Below, piece after piece: positions 42,143 through 50,965 of a stretch of 64,000 bases of DNA (its first letter is position 1; the number at the start of each line of letters is the position of its first letter). Position numbers and translations under genes: made by a program. The notes beneath the pieces were generated by a model. It ran no database searches. It had not been told where the DNA came from and saw only the letters and a program-made list of their open reading frames with translations. This DNA comes from UBA935 sp031556725 (lineage in GTDB: Bacteria > Bacillota > Clostridia > Lachnospirales > Lachnospiraceae), in assembly GCA_031556725.1 (NCBI GenBank), contig JAVBSL010000013.1, forward strand, positions 1 to 64,000. The letters run 5' to 3'.

Positions 42143-43639
42143 CTAAAAATTAAAATAAATAAAAGTGCTTACCTGTGAAAAGGAAATGACGGACCATACA
42201 AATAAAATAACCAGCCACCAGCAAAAACCGGAGGTCAAAGGCCTGGTTTCCACGATTTCCAGAGAATTTTTCCGGGTGATGACAAAAGCACTGATTAACA
42301 GTAAAATGATAAAAACGGCTACATAGAAGTAATTTAAGAATTGCGGTGCCATCATATTAATTGCCTGTTTAAAGATATAAAATTCCGGAATGTCCATATT
42401 GGCGGCCACTTTAAACAAGTAGTCGGAGTTTTTAAAGGAAAACAGGTTTTTCCACATTTGTATGGCATTGGGAATGCTTGTACTTCTAAAAAAGAAAAGG
42501 GACAGGTTGAAGAAAGAGAAGGTAAAAAACCATCCCAGCCAGCGGGGAATATGAAAACGGGCCGGATGTTTTTCCACAGTGCCTTTAACACCGACGATCC
42601 CAAGATTATCCCAAACAACCAAAAGCCCCTGCATCGTGCCCCAGGCCACATAAGTCCAGGCAGCACCATGCCAGAGACCGCTCAGGAAAAAGACAATCAG
42701 AGTATTTATTATGGTACGGGTTTTGCCCTTTTTACTTCCCCCTAAGGGAATATAAACATAAGAAGTAAAGAACCGGGAAAGAGTCATATGCCATCTTTGC
42801 CATAATTCTTTTACCGAAACTGCCTTATAAGGGGAGTTGAAGTTAACGGGAAGCTCAATATTAAACATTTTGCCCAAGCCCATTGCCATATCACAATAAC
42901 CGCTGAAATCAAAGTAAATTTCAAAGGTATAGGCAAGAATCACAAAAAGAGTGGAAGGGCTATCCAAAAAGAATGTCTGCTCAAAGCCGAAGTTGGCAGC
43001 TAAAGCCAGATTATCGGCCAGCAGAACTTTTTTGGCAAGACCCAGAACAAAGAGGACAATACCCTTGGAAAAATTTTCATAATTAAACTTACGGTTGGAG
43101 ATATCCTCAAACTGGGGAATCATTTCTTTGTAAAGAACAATCGGTCCGGCAATCAACTGGGGAAAAAAGGTAACAAAGGTTACATAGTTTACGAAGGAAT
43201 AATGATCTGCCTTTCCGGTGCAGCGGTCGATCATAAAAGAAATCTGCTGAAAGGTAAAGAAGCTGATTCCCAAAGGCAGCAGGATATGTTTTAAGTTAAA
43301 GTCCGCCTGGAAGATATAATTTAGATTCTCAATAAAAAAATCATAATACTTAAAGTAAAAGATCAGTCCCAGATTAGCAAAGAGGCCGCTCAAAAGTCCG
43401 ACCCGCTGCCAAAGCTTTGTCCTGGCAAACTTCATTAAAAAACTAAGGGTATAGTTTATCAAAATACTTACGATAATAATCAGTAAGTAATAGGGATTAA
43501 AATATCCGTAAAACCACAGGGACATAACGGCAAGAAAAGCTTTGGCCCATTCATAGGCTTTTAACCGATTCAATCCATACCAGCCCAGTAAGGTAAGGGG
43601 CAGAAAAATAAAAATGAAAATGTAAGAATTAAAAAGCAT
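42143..43639 (-). CDS. MBOAT-family membrane-bound O-acyltransferase (AlgI/DltB-like)
   Basis: A 498-residue polytopic protein. ATG 43639 (MLFNSYIFIFIFLPL) lies after GGAAGGA and matches family starts; the longer frame to 43687 is rejected. The MBOAT core has VTFFPQLIAGPIVLYKEM, FDFSGYCDMAMGLGKMF, NFNSPYKAVSVKELWQRWHMTLSRF and the catalytic-His block SGLWHGAAWTYVAWG. These proteins move acyl groups across the membrane onto polysaccharide or teichoic acid with an SGNH partner, here the next gene. The acceptor is unknown; no dltA or dltC is nearby. Confidence 0.9.
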   Translation of the reverse strand: MLFNSYIFIFIFLPLTLLGWYGLNRLKAYEWAKAFLAVMSLWFYGYFNPYYLLIIIVSILINYTLSFLMKFARTKLWQRVGLLSGLFANLGLIFYFKYYDFFIENLNYIFQADFNLKHILLPLGISFFTFQQISFMIDRCTGKADHYSFVNYVTFVTFFPQLIAGPIVLYKEMIPQFEDISNRKFNYENFSKGIVLFVLGLAKKVLLADNLALAANFGFEQTFFLDSPSTLFVILAYTFEIYFDFSGYCDMAMGLGKMFNIELPVNFNSPYKAVSVKELWQRWHMTLSRFFTSYVYIPLGGSKKGKTRTIINTLIVFFLSGLWHGAAWTYVAWGTMQGLLVVWDNLGIVGVKGTVEKHPARFHIPRWLGWFFTFSFFNLSLFFFRSTSIPNAIQMWKNLFSFKNSDYLFKVAANMDIPEFYIFKQAINMMAPQFLNYFYVAVFIILLLISAFVITRKNSLEIVETRPLTSGFCWWLVILFVWSVISFSQVSTFIYFNF

Positions 43640-43755
43640 ATAGTATGTCCTTCCAATGATAATAAAACTCAAAAATAAGTATATCACACCACAGGATAAG
43701 TTGTCTAATAAATGGAAATACTTTAACTACTAATTAACACAAGGAGACAGTAAAT

Positions 43756-43878
43756 ATGAAAAAGAAGATTGCTTTATGGGGAATCATATTACTCTTGTTA
43801 TTAACAGCAGGCTGTAAATCTGATACCGGTTCTTCCCTGCAGGAAAAGGATATGGCAAAAGTGGGAGAAATGGTTTAG
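43756..43878 (+). CDS. 40-residue small lipoprotein
   Basis: AAGGAG lies nine bases before ATG 43756. The product is a complete lipoprotein signal, MKKKIALWGIILLLLLTAGC, plus only 20 further residues (KSDTGSSLQEKDMAKVGEMV). The lipobox is LTAGC. It may be a very short surface lipoprotein, a source of a signal-peptide fragment, or the relic of a longer gene. It lies between the divergent MBOAT gene and the tyrosine phosphatase gene. Confidence 0.65.
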   Translation: MKKKIALWGIILLLLLTAGCKSDTGSSLQEKDMAKVGEMV

Positions 43879-43921
43879 AATAAATCATATGTATATCAAA
43901 ATAAAGAAAGAAGGGTTTATC

Positions 43922-44743
43922 ATGCAGGAGGTTACAAGAATTTCCTTAGAGGGTTTAGTGAATACCAGAGATTTAGGAGGCTATCAGTCAAAGGACGGGC
44001 GCTGCATTAAACCTCATAAGCTGATCAGAAGCGGAGAACTGTTTCATATGACAGCATCCGATATAGAAATTTTAACAGGAGAATACGGTCTGCGAAAGAT
44101 TTTGGATTTTCGGACGTCTGTGGAAGCTGCCGGGCATCCTGATCCGGAAATGGATAATGTCGTATACATACACCTTCCGATTCTGGAAGAAGCTGCGCTG
44201 GGAATTACCAGAGAAAATGATGATGATATGGAAAAAAGCCTGGACATCGTGACGGCTGTTTTATCTTACATGGAAAACAGTACCGCTGGTGCCGCAGAAT
44301 ATATGGATCAGATGTATACCGGATTGATTACCGGTGAGTTTTCGAAGGGTCAATACCGGCGTTTTTTTGAGTATCTGCTGGAACATGAGGAAGGTTCTCT
44401 TTTGTGGCATTGTACAGCCGGAAAAGACCGGGCGGGAACAGCAGCGGTTTTACTGTTGAATGCCTTGGACGTTGAAGAAGATCAAATCCTTGCGGATTAT
44501 ATGAAGGTAAACGAATTTACCAAAGATGCGGTCGAAGAGAAAATGCGAAAAGTGCTTCAAATGACCGGAAACCAGGAGGTTACGGAACAAATCAAAGCAC
44601 TTTTCAGTGTGAAGGAAGAGTATATCGAATCTATTTATGCGGTTATTGGTAAGGTTTATGGATCCATGGATCATTATCTTTTAAAAGAGATGAATTTAAC
44701 CCGGGAAAAACGTGACCGCTTAAAAAATATGTATTTATTCTAA
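43922..44743 (+). CDS. Tyrosine phosphatase-like protein
   Basis: A 273-residue protein of the bacterial Tyr/lipid phosphatase group (Y_phosphatase3). NTRDLGGYQSKDGR near the N terminus and the P-loop HCTAGKDRAGTAAV (Cys nucleophile and Arg) are diagnostic. I choose ATG 43922, six bases after GAAGGG; an in-frame ATG at 43889 adds 11 residues. Members act on phosphotyrosine or phosphoinositides, in Listeria as a secreted factor; no signal peptide is present here. Its end overlaps the MCP gene end by nine bases. Confidence 0.9.
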   Translation: MQEVTRISLEGLVNTRDLGGYQSKDGRCIKPHKLIRSGELFHMTASDIEILTGEYGLRKILDFRTSVEAAGHPDPEMDNVVYIHLPILEEAALGITRENDDDMEKSLDIVTAVLSYMENSTAGAAEYMDQMYTGLITGEFSKGQYRRFFEYLLEHEEGSLLWHCTAGKDRAGTAAVLLLNALDVEEDQILADYMKVNEFTKDAVEEKMRKVLQMTGNQEVTEQIKALFSVKEEYIESIYAVIGKVYGSMDHYLLKEMNLTREKRDRLKNMYLF

Positions 44744-46420
44744 TTGGAACCGTCCAACCAAACCGTTAAGGTTTTCCGATTGTGCGAACAGCTCTTCACT
44801 GATCGCAGAGCTTTCTTCGGCAACCGAGGAGGTATCCTGTACGACCATTGCGATTTGTTCAATGGCACCGGTGATTTCATGCATGGAGCCGGCCTGTTTT
44901 TCGGAAGACTGGCTGATTTCATCAACAGAATTTACAATGCCGCTGATACTGGACAATACGCCCTTTAAAGATTCGGAAGCACTTAAAACAATTTTATTTC
45001 CTTCATCTACACCGTGAAGGGATTCCTGAATCAGATTTCGGGTATTGGTAGCTGCTTCACCACTTTGAGTGGCCAGTTTTCCGATTTCACCGGCAACTAC
45101 TGCAAAACCTCTGCCGGCTTCTCCGGCTCTTGCCGCTTCAATGGAAGCATTTAAAGAAAGCAGGTTGGTCTGGGTTGCAATTTCTTCAATACTATCGATG
45201 ATCAACTGAATCTGCTGAGATGTCTGGCTGATGGTTTCCATAGCCACAACAACTTTTTCCATATGCTCCTGACTGGTCAGAGCTTCTTTTCCAACATTTT
45301 GGGCATCTGCACTTACACCTTGTGCACGTTTGGCATCCAATTCAACCTGAGTGGTAACTTCATTAATGGTAGCAGTCAACTCCTCAACGGAGCTGGCCTG
45401 AGTGGTTGCACCTTCAGCAAGGTTCTGAGCACCTTCGGACATATTCTGGGCACCGGACTGTACCTGACCGGAGGCTTCCCTGATTTGTAAAAGAGTATCA
45501 CTTAAATTCAGCTTAATACCTCTCATAGCTTCTAGAATAGGAACAAAGCTTCCCACATAGCTGCTAGTACACTTGGAATTTACGGTAAAATTACCACCGG
45601 CCATTTCACCCAGGCAATATTGTACGTCCGGTATAATGGTTTGGAATAATCCCATTAATTCTTTCAGGCTATGAGCCAGGTCGCCTAATTCATCCTGAGA
45701 CTCGTAGGAAATAGAAACGTCCAAATTTCCTCCTGCCATGTCTTTGGCAGCCTTTTCCAGTTCAAAGATAGGTGTGGTCAGGAGTTTAGTCAGGAAACGG
45801 CTGAAATAAACAATCAGCAATAAACAGGTGCCGGCAACCAATATCAGAACGACCGTTACAATAATACGGACCACATTGGCGGTATTATAGGCACTAAGAG
45901 CATTATCATCAGCATAATTCCCCAATTTCTTAAGGGTTTCTATTAATGGAGCAGCAGCCGGAAGATAACCATTGTTATACTTATCTAAGGCTTCTGCATT
46001 TTGATTATTATCGGCAAGATCCATTACCTCTTGCCGGATGGGAGCCAGGATGGCACTATATTTTTCAATGTCAGCCAATAAATCATCAGCGGTAGAATTA
46101 GCCTTTAAAAATTCCCTTTGCACACCTTGATCGGCTATATCAGCTTCCGCTTCCTTTAAAAATGAATCTACTTTGTCAGGATCGTCGGTTGAAATAGCAC
46201 ATAAAATATTTTTCATGGCACTTTGCATATCCCGACGGTAAGTTGTGGCAGCTACAGCATTTTTATAGGGAGTATTATAAAAGTAAGTAAGGCGGCCACC
46301 CACCACGAAAATACCGACAATGGCAATAAGTGCCATAACACAAAGTCCGGCAATTATTATAAAAAATGTATTACTGAGCTTTTTACTGATTGCTAAATCT
46401 TTAAATCTTTTTTCCATCAT
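44735..46420 (-). CDS. Methyl-accepting chemotaxis protein
   Basis: A 561-residue receptor. ATG 46420 follows GGAGG by 10 bases; the upstream frame to 46540 is rejected. Membrane segments are at about 20-42 and 190-212, with a four-helix-bundle sensor between them. A HAMP domain (LTTPIFELEKAAKDMAGGNLDVSI) follows, then the signalling domain with hairpin tip EIATQTNLLSLNASIEAARAGEAGRGFAVVAGEIGKLA. No C-terminal CheR/CheB pentapeptide is seen. No che or flagellar genes occur in the window, so the partners are elsewhere. Confidence 0.94.
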   Translation of the reverse strand: MMEKRFKDLAISKKLSNTFFIIIAGLCVMALIAIVGIFVVGGRLTYFYNTPYKNAVAATTYRRDMQSAMKNILCAISTDDPDKVDSFLKEAEADIADQGVQREFLKANSTADDLLADIEKYSAILAPIRQEVMDLADNNQNAEALDKYNNGYLPAAAPLIETLKKLGNYADDNALSAYNTANVVRIIVTVVLILVAGTCLLLIVYFSRFLTKLLTTPIFELEKAAKDMAGGNLDVSISYESQDELGDLAHSLKELMGLFQTIIPDVQYCLGEMAGGNFTVNSKCTSSYVGSFVPILEAMRGIKLNLSDTLLQIREASGQVQSGAQNMSEGAQNLAEGATTQASSVEELTATINEVTTQVELDAKRAQGVSADAQNVGKEALTSQEHMEKVVVAMETISQTSQQIQLIIDSIEEIATQTNLLSLNASIEAARAGEAGRGFAVVAGEIGKLATQSGEAATNTRNLIQESLHGVDEGNKIVLSASESLKGVLSSISGIVNSVDEISQSSEKQAGSMHEITGAIEQIAMVVQDTSSVAEESSAISEELFAQSENLNGLVGRFQLE

Positions 46421-46578
46421 ATTTTTAATTCCTCCGTTTGCCAAAAAAATAATATATAAGATAAGAAAATTATAGGATTCGGCTGCATGATTGTCAAAGA
46501 AATACAGAGGTATATGCTGCTTATTGTTATTTATTAACAAAATAAATAAGAAAATTTTAAGGATTATTATTTAAAATA

Positions 46579-46609
46579 CGAGGGAAAACAGTATAAATGT
46601 TTTCCCTCG
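46579..46609. terminator. Terminator after murG
   Basis: CGAGGGAAAACAG (46579 on) pairs with TGTTTTCCCTCG (ending 46609) in a stem of about 12 bp with TATTTT on the minus-strand side. It lies 12 bases after the murG stop, before the MCP gene. The MCP upstream gap (46421-46578) is AT-rich with no other feature seen. Confidence 0.8.
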
Positions 46610-46621
46610 CATTTCCAGTGA

Positions 46622-47689
46622 CTAATTTACGATATTTTCAATCAGATTTGTAATAGTCTGAATGGAATTTAACTGATTGCTTTTATTCATGGATTCGATA
46701 AAAGTCTGCCTTGTAAAATACAGTTCATGAATTTTGTCTACCAATAAATCCTCTGACAGATCATCATCATCAATTACCATACTAAAGCCCTGTGTTTCGA
46801 AGGAACGGGCATTTAAAATCTGGTCGCCTCTGCTGCTGCCGGCAGAAAGAGGAATCAGCAGATTTGGTTTTTTTAAGGCAAGCAGTTCACATATGGAATT
46901 GGCACCCGCCCGGGAAACAACCAGATCGGCAATAGCCAAAAGATCCTTCAGCTCGGATTTCACATATTCAAATTGTTTGTAGCCTTTTGTATCTAACAGC
47001 ATATTGTCAACTTTGTCCTTACCGCAGATATGGACAATCTGAAAATCCTCCAATAATTGGGGCAGCGCATCACGAAGTACTTTATTGATGGAAGCAGCAC
47101 CCAGACTGCCGCCGATGATCATGATAACCGGTTTATTGGCGGTAAATCCGCAAAGATCCAGAGCGGCAATCTTATCACCTCTGGTTAACTCTTCTCTAAT
47201 CGGGGAACCGGTTAAAACCGCTTTATCACCCTTGATCATGGTTACTGTTTCCGGAAAGTTGCAGCAAACCTTTCTGGCAATGGGAATACACAGCTTATTG
47301 GCAAGTCCCGGGGTCATATCCGATTCATGAATGATACACGGAATTTTTAAAGCCGCCGCCGCCCGCACAACCGGGACACTGACAAAGCCGCCTTTGGAAA
47401 AAACCACATCCGGTTTAATAATTTGTAAATGTTTTTTTGCCTCCGAATAACCTTTTAATACCCGGAAAGGATCTGTTAAATTCTTCAAATCAAAATACCT
47501 GCGAAATTTGCCGGTAGCAATCCCATAATAAGGAAGGTCAAAATCGGAAATTAATCTTTTTTCGATCCCATCATAAGAACCGATATAGGAAACATCGTAT
47601 CCCATATCCTTAAGTTTAGGCAATAACGCTATGTTAGGAGTAACATGACCGGCAGTACCGCCGCCGGTAAGTACAATTTTTTTGTCCAT
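46622..47689 (-). CDS. murG: UDP-GlcNAc:lipid I transferase MurG
   Basis: A 355-residue peripheral membrane glycosyltransferase that makes lipid II. MDKKIVLTGGGTAGHVTPNIAL has the G-loop; further family blocks are FSKGGFVSVPVVRAA, HESDMTPGLANK, GGSLGAASIN, VSRAGANSICELLALKKPNLLIPL and DQILNARSF. ATG 47689 follows GGAGG by six bases; the frame to 47770 is a shadow extension into the TSCPD gene. It stands outside any division/cell-wall cluster, next to a TSCPD gene 13 bases upstream. Confidence 0.96.
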   Translation of the reverse strand: MDKKIVLTGGGTAGHVTPNIALLPKLKDMGYDVSYIGSYDGIEKRLISDFDLPYYGIATGKFRRYFDLKNLTDPFRVLKGYSEAKKHLQIIKPDVVFSKGGFVSVPVVRAAAALKIPCIIHESDMTPGLANKLCIPIARKVCCNFPETVTMIKGDKAVLTGSPIREELTRGDKIAALDLCGFTANKPVIMIIGGSLGAASINKVLRDALPQLLEDFQIVHICGKDKVDNMLLDTKGYKQFEYVKSELKDLLAIADLVVSRAGANSICELLALKKPNLLIPLSAGSSRGDQILNARSFETQGFSMVIDDDDLSEDLLVDKIHELYFTRQTFIESMNKSNQLNSIQTITNLIENIVN

Positions 47690-47702
47690 AAAAGGCCTCC
47701 GG

Positions 47703-47945
47703 TTAATTCGTTTGAATACTTTCCAAAGCCAGGGCCAATTGGTCGGCACAGGAAGTGGGTTTAAATCCACAACGTATCCCTTTTAATTTTTTAATTGCAT
47801 CTTCAATTTTCATACCGGTAACTAAGGTAGCAACCGCCTTCAGGTTACCGTTGCATCCTCCGAAAAATTCCACAAACTTAATCGTACCGTTTTCCACCTC
47901 AATATCAATGGAGGAAGAACAAACACCCTTTGTCTGATATCTCAT
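47703..47945 (-). CDS. TSCPD-domain small protein (TIGR03905-like)
   Basis: An 80-residue protein starting MRYQTKGVCSSSIDIEVENG and carrying FFGGCNGNLKAVATLVTG and IRCGFKPTSCADQLALAL. It has four Cys. This is the TSCPD domain otherwise found at the C terminus of adenosylcobalamin-dependent ribonucleotide reductases (NrdJ), here stand-alone; I know no assigned function. ATG 47945 fits AAGGG better than the ATG at 47954. The two-hairpin element lies 33 bases upstream. Confidence 0.88.
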   Translation of the reverse strand: MRYQTKGVCSSSIDIEVENGTIKFVEFFGGCNGNLKAVATLVTGMKIEDAIKKLKGIRCGFKPTSCADQLALALESIQTN

Positions 47946-47978
47946 ATCGACCATCCCTTCAACATTGCTTCAACATTG

Positions 47979-48036
47979 GGAAGAACGCTCCGCGTTCTTC
48001 CAGTCCAACGTGTTTGTTTTTTAAACATGTTGGACT
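47979..48036 (-). repeat. Two-hairpin intergenic element, copy 2
   Basis: On the minus strand a 14-bp stem-loop (48023-48036 with 48002-48015, one G-T pair) precedes a perfect 10-bp hairpin, GGAAGAACGC/GCGTTCTTCC (47979-48001). The second hairpin and its junction nearly match 11339-11362, while the long stem differs in sequence and loop. It is in the presumed leader of the TSCPD-murG unit. Confidence 0.7.
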
Positions 48037-48182
48037 TATTATACCAAAGAATTTTTTTTGTTACCAGTATATCTTGTCATTCTTTACAGAAAAAGTGCGA
48101 TGCCTTACCAGGTTTCTGTATTGTGGTGAAAAAGTTAATTTATTATAATAAGAAGATAGAAATTTGTAATAAGGAGGTTGCC

Positions 48183-48839
48183 ATGTTTCAAATTCTCGCA
48201 GAAAAAAAAATACTTACAAGTATTATTCTATCTCTACTATTATTAAGCATAATATGCCAAATTATGATTGGTGTGATATACCAAAAATTAATCAAAGAAG
48301 CAGGAAATCTGTCCACAACCGAAAATAAGCAGCTAAAGTTGTGTAAACTAAAGTTTCAAAATTGCTATCAGATGAACGGCAGTGTTCCCAATATTGCCGT
48401 TTTTGTGGACAAGTTCATATGCCATCTGGAGGTTTTTCACATATCTCTCACAGGATTGCGGCAGATCGCAACACAGCTGGTCATGCTTTCGGTTTTTATG
48501 TCGGGAATAGGTGCTTGCGTGGGCATTGTAGAAGGTGAAACGCTGTTTCGTATCCTGCCCTATTATTTAATCGGGATGATTGGATTATACCTGTTTTTTT
48601 CCGTATCGGCAATTGTGGACGTTCAGGTAAAAAAAGAGAATCTGAAGATTAATTTGATGGATTATCTGGAAAATCATATGCTGTGCCGATTGAAAAATAA
48701 CGAAATAGTCAGCAAAACAGATAGTAAAACGGATAACAAAACGGAAGGAAAGCCAGCGCCGGAAGAACCAAAAAAAGCGGCGTTTGCCGCTTTCTCGGAA
48801 GAAGAAATAGAAGAACTGTTAAAAGAGCTTCTGGTATAA
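48183..48839 (+). CDS. Membrane protein of unknown function
   Basis: A 218-residue protein. AAGGAGG lies five bases before ATG 48183, so the long upstream frame from 47976, which crosses the hairpin element, is rejected. Hydrophobic segments occur at about 11-30, 95-118 and 125-148. An approximately 55-residue region between the first two carries several Cys. The cytoplasmic tail is Lys/Asp/Thr-rich (repeats of S/N-K-T-D/E) and ends in an acidic EEIEELLKELLV. I recognise no family. It is a single-gene unit convergent with the clostripain-type gene. Confidence 0.7.
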   Translation: MFQILAEKKILTSIILSLLLLSIICQIMIGVIYQKLIKEAGNLSTTENKQLKLCKLKFQNCYQMNGSVPNIAVFVDKFICHLEVFHISLTGLRQIATQLVMLSVFMSGIGACVGIVEGETLFRILPYYLIGMIGLYLFFSVSAIVDVQVKKENLKINLMDYLENHMLCRLKNNEIVSKTDSKTDNKTEGKPAPEEPKKAAFAAFSEEEIEELLKELLV

Positions 48840-48841
48840 CC

Positions 48842-50965
48842 CTACGCTGCTGTTTTCAAGACCGGTATGCCCTCTTCATCAATCGTAAACGTTATTGGTG
48901 CATATGTTTGCAGTCCGCCGAAAACGTCAACAATTACAAATTGATAATAATATTCACCGGGCCATAACAGTGTCTGCTCCAACATGGTATTCTCATTAAA
49001 TATAATATAATTATCGATGTCCGAATATATATAATTTCCGTCATCATCTATAAAATCCGAGGTATCCTCAATCAGCTCTTCACTCACGACATTTTCTGTT
49101 TGAAGAATAACATATCTGGGGCTGATGCGGTCTCCTGCCATAAGATTTCCCGTTTCGCGGGAGGCCAGACCGGTATTGGGGTCTGCCCCGCTCCAGGTGC
49201 TTAAGATCTCATAATGCCCATTATCCGGTTCTGCTTCATTCCATATCCACTGGATTACCAAATAGGTTTCTTCACCGTTTAGCAGAATCGGGCTGTGATA
49301 AAGGTTGTACTCCGGATTGCTTTCCTGAAGCCACAAAAGAAGCGGCAAGCCATCAATTGCAGCCCATTTGCCTTCAAAGTTATCTTTTACCACACCGGTA
49401 TCCGCATCAAATTCCACATCGTCATCAAAGCCTAAAATTATGCATTGACCCTCGCCAATGTCATAGTGCAATTGAAAACCAAACCGCTGGATATAATCAT
49501 AGGTAGAGGGATCAAAAGACATTTCATATATGCCATCATCCGTTGCATAGGGTTCCTGTGTGATTTGCACGAATTGCCTGTTTAACCGCGTGTGCTTACT
49601 TTTCTTAAAAAGAAAATCGGATATGTAGTGCGTATAATCCGGCGCCGCAGAGGTTAAGCCGTATTCTGTTAAGGAAAAAAGTGTTACCTCATTAGTCGGA
49701 TAAAATACCGATAAGCCATTGGTAAAAGCGCGGCTTTTTCCGCTCACCTGATAGACAACCGCTTCCTCTACAGCCTGTTGCACATCCTCATAGGAATCCG
49801 GTGCCAAATCCGCAAGTTTTTTCGCAAGATCGCTTAAATCCACCATGTGCTGATAAGCATAATGCTGGGTACGGGCTACGCCCCGTGATACCTCGGCAAA
49901 ATAAGTAGGTGATACCGAGCCGTCAGATATCTCAATGGCCATATTGTTGAGAGCGTAAAGTACATTGTCAATCTTCTCCAAATCTATTACCGATAGCGTT
50001 ACGTTTTTTTCCATATCTATTTCCCGATAAAATTCAAAAAATTCATTGCATAAAAGGATGCCAAGATCACCGCCGTTCATCTCTGGATCAGCATCTATGG
50101 CATATGTAAAAAGTGAATAATCCCCCCATCCGAATCCCGGTTCAACTTCCTCAGAGGCATACATATACCGGGCGTAAGGCGCCAGTACATTAGCCACTTC
50201 CACACTTCCCATCAGACATGCGTCAAAGGCAACGAACTCGAATTTATCGGTCATACTGTCATAGGTGCGGTCAAAGGCGTCTTCCAGCTCCAATAGCGGC
50301 ATCCCCTGTCCTTCATACAACTCATCGGCAAACATTCCTCTAATGCTGCCGCCGCCATGATCCCAAAGGATGACACCCATCTTCTCTGCCGGATAATTCT
50401 CTACGCCCCAGGTCAAAAAATCACCCAGAGTGCCCGGATCACTCATGGGAGCAAGCTCCTGTTCATCTAACAGCGTCATGGTATCGGTGACTTCCCACCG
50501 CTGCAGTTTTTGGGAATCAATAAGGTTCCTGGTTGCAATCTCCTCAAGCTCGAAATACTCCAGAAGCTGATCATCTACATTTCCCCATTGCGCTGTACCG
50601 CCGGTCTGGACAATGTACCGCACATTTTGTGCTTCGGGGCCGTTCATAAGCAATTGGAGGTTAAACGAAGCCAGCCCGTCTTTTGTTTCAAGGTCTGTAC
50701 CGCATATATAAATAAAAATAGTCCAGGTGTCGTCAGTCCCCATGGGAACAGGATTTTCACGTGTTTTCCGGGTTATGGTATAGTTACTCTCCACCGAAAA
50801 CTCTTCCTCCTCCGGTGGCACTGTTTCGGTGACAGCGATACTTTCGGCAGGTGCTGGGGTTGGCGTAGTATCCAAGATATCCGCATTGGCCGGAACGTTA
50901 CGTCCGCAACCGGTTAGTACACAAAGAAAAATACATGCGGCAAAAAGCAGGTTAATTTTTTTCAT
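48842..50965 (-). CDS. Clostripain-family (C11) cysteine peptidase lipoprotein
   Basis: A 707-residue protein. I choose ATG 50965 (MKKINLLFAACIFLCVLTGC), which gives a clean lipobox with Cys20; longer starts put a charged leader in front. After a Pro/Glu-rich linker comes the C11 domain: DDTWTIFIYICGTDLETKDG, the catalytic His in GVILWDHGGGSIRG and the catalytic Cys in FVAFDACLMGSVEVANVLAP. The C-terminal ~300 residues are beta-rich and of unknown role. Its start overlaps the REC-HD-GYP gene by 14 bases, so it belongs to the signalling operon. Confidence 0.9.
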   Translation of the reverse strand: MKKINLLFAACIFLCVLTGCGRNVPANADILDTTPTPAPAESIAVTETVPPEEEEFSVESNYTITRKTRENPVPMGTDDTWTIFIYICGTDLETKDGLASFNLQLLMNGPEAQNVRYIVQTGGTAQWGNVDDQLLEYFELEEIATRNLIDSQKLQRWEVTDTMTLLDEQELAPMSDPGTLGDFLTWGVENYPAEKMGVILWDHGGGSIRGMFADELYEGQGMPLLELEDAFDRTYDSMTDKFEFVAFDACLMGSVEVANVLAPYARYMYASEEVEPGFGWGDYSLFTYAIDADPEMNGGDLGILLCNEFFEFYREIDMEKNVTLSVIDLEKIDNVLYALNNMAIEISDGSVSPTYFAEVSRGVARTQHYAYQHMVDLSDLAKKLADLAPDSYEDVQQAVEEAVVYQVSGKSRAFTNGLSVFYPTNEVTLFSLTEYGLTSAAPDYTHYISDFLFKKSKHTRLNRQFVQITQEPYATDDGIYEMSFDPSTYDYIQRFGFQLHYDIGEGQCIILGFDDDVEFDADTGVVKDNFEGKWAAIDGLPLLLWLQESNPEYNLYHSPILLNGEETYLVIQWIWNEAEPDNGHYEILSTWSGADPNTGLASRETGNLMAGDRISPRYVILQTENVVSEELIEDTSDFIDDDGNYIYSDIDNYIIFNENTMLEQTLLWPGEYYYQFVIVDVFGGLQTYAPITFTIDEEGIPVLKTAA

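Noticed and set aside
47976..48182. Upstream extension of the 48183 membrane protein
   Set aside because: It runs through the repeated hairpin element and lacks a ribosome site, while AAGGAGG is placed ideally for ATG 48183.
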